Below, piece after piece: positions 43,216-64,000 of a stretch of DNA of 64,000 nt. Both the position numbers and the translations under genes were made by a program. How positions within the stretch are numbered: the stretch's first letter is position 1; every line of letters begins with the position of its first letter. The stretch comes from Cristatella mucedo. Lineage: Eukaryota > Bryozoa > Phylactolaemata > Cristatellidae. The notes under the pieces were generated by a model. That model did not search any database. It worked only from the letters and a program-made list of their open reading frames with translations, and had not been told where the DNA came from. The stretch is taken from assembly GCA_009760855.2 (NCBI GenBank), contig WPIO01000206.1, positions 64,001 to 128,000 of the forward strand. Reading direction: 5' to 3'.

Positions 43216-45030
43216 TGCGGAATTGTGCAATATTTTGCAATTATAAATTACAGCTGTGGGAGAAAATTTGATTGAGTATGTGACCCCTTAACGTGCATAG
43301 TGCCATGCACATAAGCCACAAGAGAAAGGAGTCTGTCAGGGCACGAAATTTGAAGGCACTAGATAAGTTATCAAAATTAATTTTGATATCCCCTACAACG
43401 AGGAGATATGTATTTCTTATACATGTAATCGAAATCATACCAGAGAAATCTGAGATGAAGGAGGACTTAGTACCTGGGGCTATCGCCTACTGCTAACAAA
43501 AGTAATTTAGTGTCGGATGAACATATAACAATTGACTTGAAAGACTGCTTTAAAGGGACTGAAAACGGATTTAAATCCAACGGCAGGAGTGAGCTAGCAG
43601 CAATTCTATCATCAGTTTTTATTAGATCTAGGAATATGAAAGAAGAAGAGTCCGGTTGGGTTTTCGTCGTTAACAATCATGCAGCTAACAGATTGTAGCC
43701 AGATCTTGGTTGAGGCTAGCAGATCGAGGCTTTTTCAGGGGTAATGTTACTTATTTAAAAAAAGTTTCGTAGCACATTGAGCGAATAATCAAAAACACAG
43801 GCGGTAATTTAGGCTGCCGGAGTTATAGTAGACCTGATGGAAACTAAGTTAGAGAGATTCATAGCAGCACTTGAGGGAGATCGCTCAGGGTGGTTCGAGA
43901 TAACGCTGGGAATATCAAACGAGTCCGGTCGGGGCTCGAGATACTGCTGGGAATGCCGAACGAACGGGTTTTCGGGCGAGGTTTCTACGCAGACTTTCTG
44001 GCACTTGTCTTTTATTAATTCGTACTTCAGGGACCTTAGCAACAATAGTCACATTTAGGAAAGCATCTGAACGATGTTACTAAAACGATAATAGGTATGC
44101 AGAATCAGATGTTTTAAATAGGTCTTAGCTTTATACCATTTCCGTATACAACGTATGCACGTGCTTCAATTCTCAGAAGAGAACTCTGAAATGGACTAGA
44201 CTGCCAGTTGCCGTTGGTGTCGTGAGGTGAGAATGGCTTCACAGCCATTTGATTCTAGCTGATGATGAAGGTTGCACCTGACATCCCTGAGCAGATGCTC
44301 ATTAAGAAATAGGAGGAATCTATTAATGGCTGGAAATATGTCATTAAAACCACAGCTGTCTTGAATATTTATTCAAGCAGTGCAACCACTGCTATAAACG
44401 ATGAAGTGCTTAAATGCAAAGGAAGCTCTTCGTCTTGCACTCGGCATTCCTGGGCCTTCACGAAATCGACGAGCATCTCCATTGGAGCACTAAAGCATTG
44501 GTCGCTATTGGTGTTACAATAGGCCTCTTGCAAGTCTATCCGTGGCTATGCTAGTCACAGCATCTTCCGTTGCTAGGAGAATGCTAGACTAGTAGGAACC
44601 GACAACACCCCTTTCCACATACTTCCATAAGCTGTAGCAGCTTCACAATGCATTAACTATCGACCACTGCAAAAGCTTGTTGCTCTTTTACTAGAAAGCA
44701 AGTTAAATTATTAAATACACAGCAGGTAGAACAGCCCGCCAGTGCCAATGGCATGCCTCTGGCTCCAAGCGGCAGGTCAGTTGGCTAAATGTACCCAGCA
44801 TCAGCTGACTAGCTTGGATATGATAATAGGCAATCATTCGCCGAGTTTAATATAGAAATCCGTAAATCTGAGTTTGTAAACCCGTCGCTCTCAGGCTGGC
44901 CTGCTCGGGCTGTTTCGCTTCCACCAGTAGATAGTACAGTTGTCTCTGTACCGGCGGTCCTTGGCTTGGCAGTGAGGTCGGCATCTGAAATTACTGTGAG
45001 CCGCTACTGGGATCGGCGAATACCGGATAA
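43216..45030. other. Downstream flank of the collagen gene
   Basis: Includes the likely 3' UTR of the collagen gene. On the minus strand ATTAAA at 44851-44846 (180 bp after the stop) and AATAAA at 44373-44368 are candidate polyadenylation signals. No other gene or repeat is recognised. Confidence 0.45.
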
Positions 45031-63909
<18,879 letters not shown>

Positions 63910-64000
63910 CTGCCGAAAAGACAGATGCATGCTGTGGACCTGCTGCTGCCGCTGCTGCTGCTGCATGCATGCCAGCCAAATGATGCTCGATCACATGGCA

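Overview
This window comes from the nuclear genome of an animal, most likely an invertebrate. It holds two intron-rich, conserved animal genes, both on the minus strand, separated and invaded by many mobile elements. Introns have standard GT-AG borders (one GC-AG), the stop codon seen is TAG, and the repeats are CR1/L2-like LINEs with (ATT)n-type tails, tRNA-derived SINEs, hAT and foldback DNA elements, Ty3/Gypsy LTR elements and long GA/GACA microsatellites. There are no operons, no CRISPR array and no bacterial-type genes. The species cannot be named from the sequence.

1-12.4 kb: the first ten coding exons of MCM7, a subunit of the MCM2-7 replicative helicase. The start codon is at 12396 and the gene runs off the left edge just after the Walker A exon. 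All ten exons keep reading frame across their splice sites. A strong E2F-type site lies about 40 bp upstream of the start codon. The introns carry LINE and SINE remnants and two GA/GACA microsatellites.

12.4-45 kb: no convincing host gene. Its content is almost entirely mobile DNA. There is a degenerate hAT transposase region, and a hAT-like element sitting at the exact centre of a 123-bp-arm palindrome. A 1.2-kb foldback element with 483-bp arms is interrupted by a young Ty3/Gypsy-type LTR retrotransposon (4.35 kb, CCCAA target duplication, gag / protease / reverse transcriptase-RNase H-integrase). A second Gypsy remnant follows, then a 3.4-kb LINE carrying endonuclease and reverse transcriptase pieces, split by an LTR-like insertion.

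45-64 kb: the 3' part of a type IV collagen alpha chain (alpha1-class), sixteen exons on the minus strand, covering 1055 residues: interrupted Gly-X-Y exons followed by a complete NC1 domain with all 12 cysteines. Its 5' exons lie beyond the right edge. Its introns hold LINE fragments in both orientations, SINEs, an 863-bp higher-order GA/GACA array, and a 180-bp near-perfect hairpin.

No wholly new biological system was found. The most interesting observations are a textbook -1 frameshift site (A AAA AAC) linking gag to protease in the LTR element, the nested foldback/LTR structure, the hAT insertion at a palindrome axis, a SINE family sharing the LINE 3' tail, and the intronic hairpin in the collagen gene.
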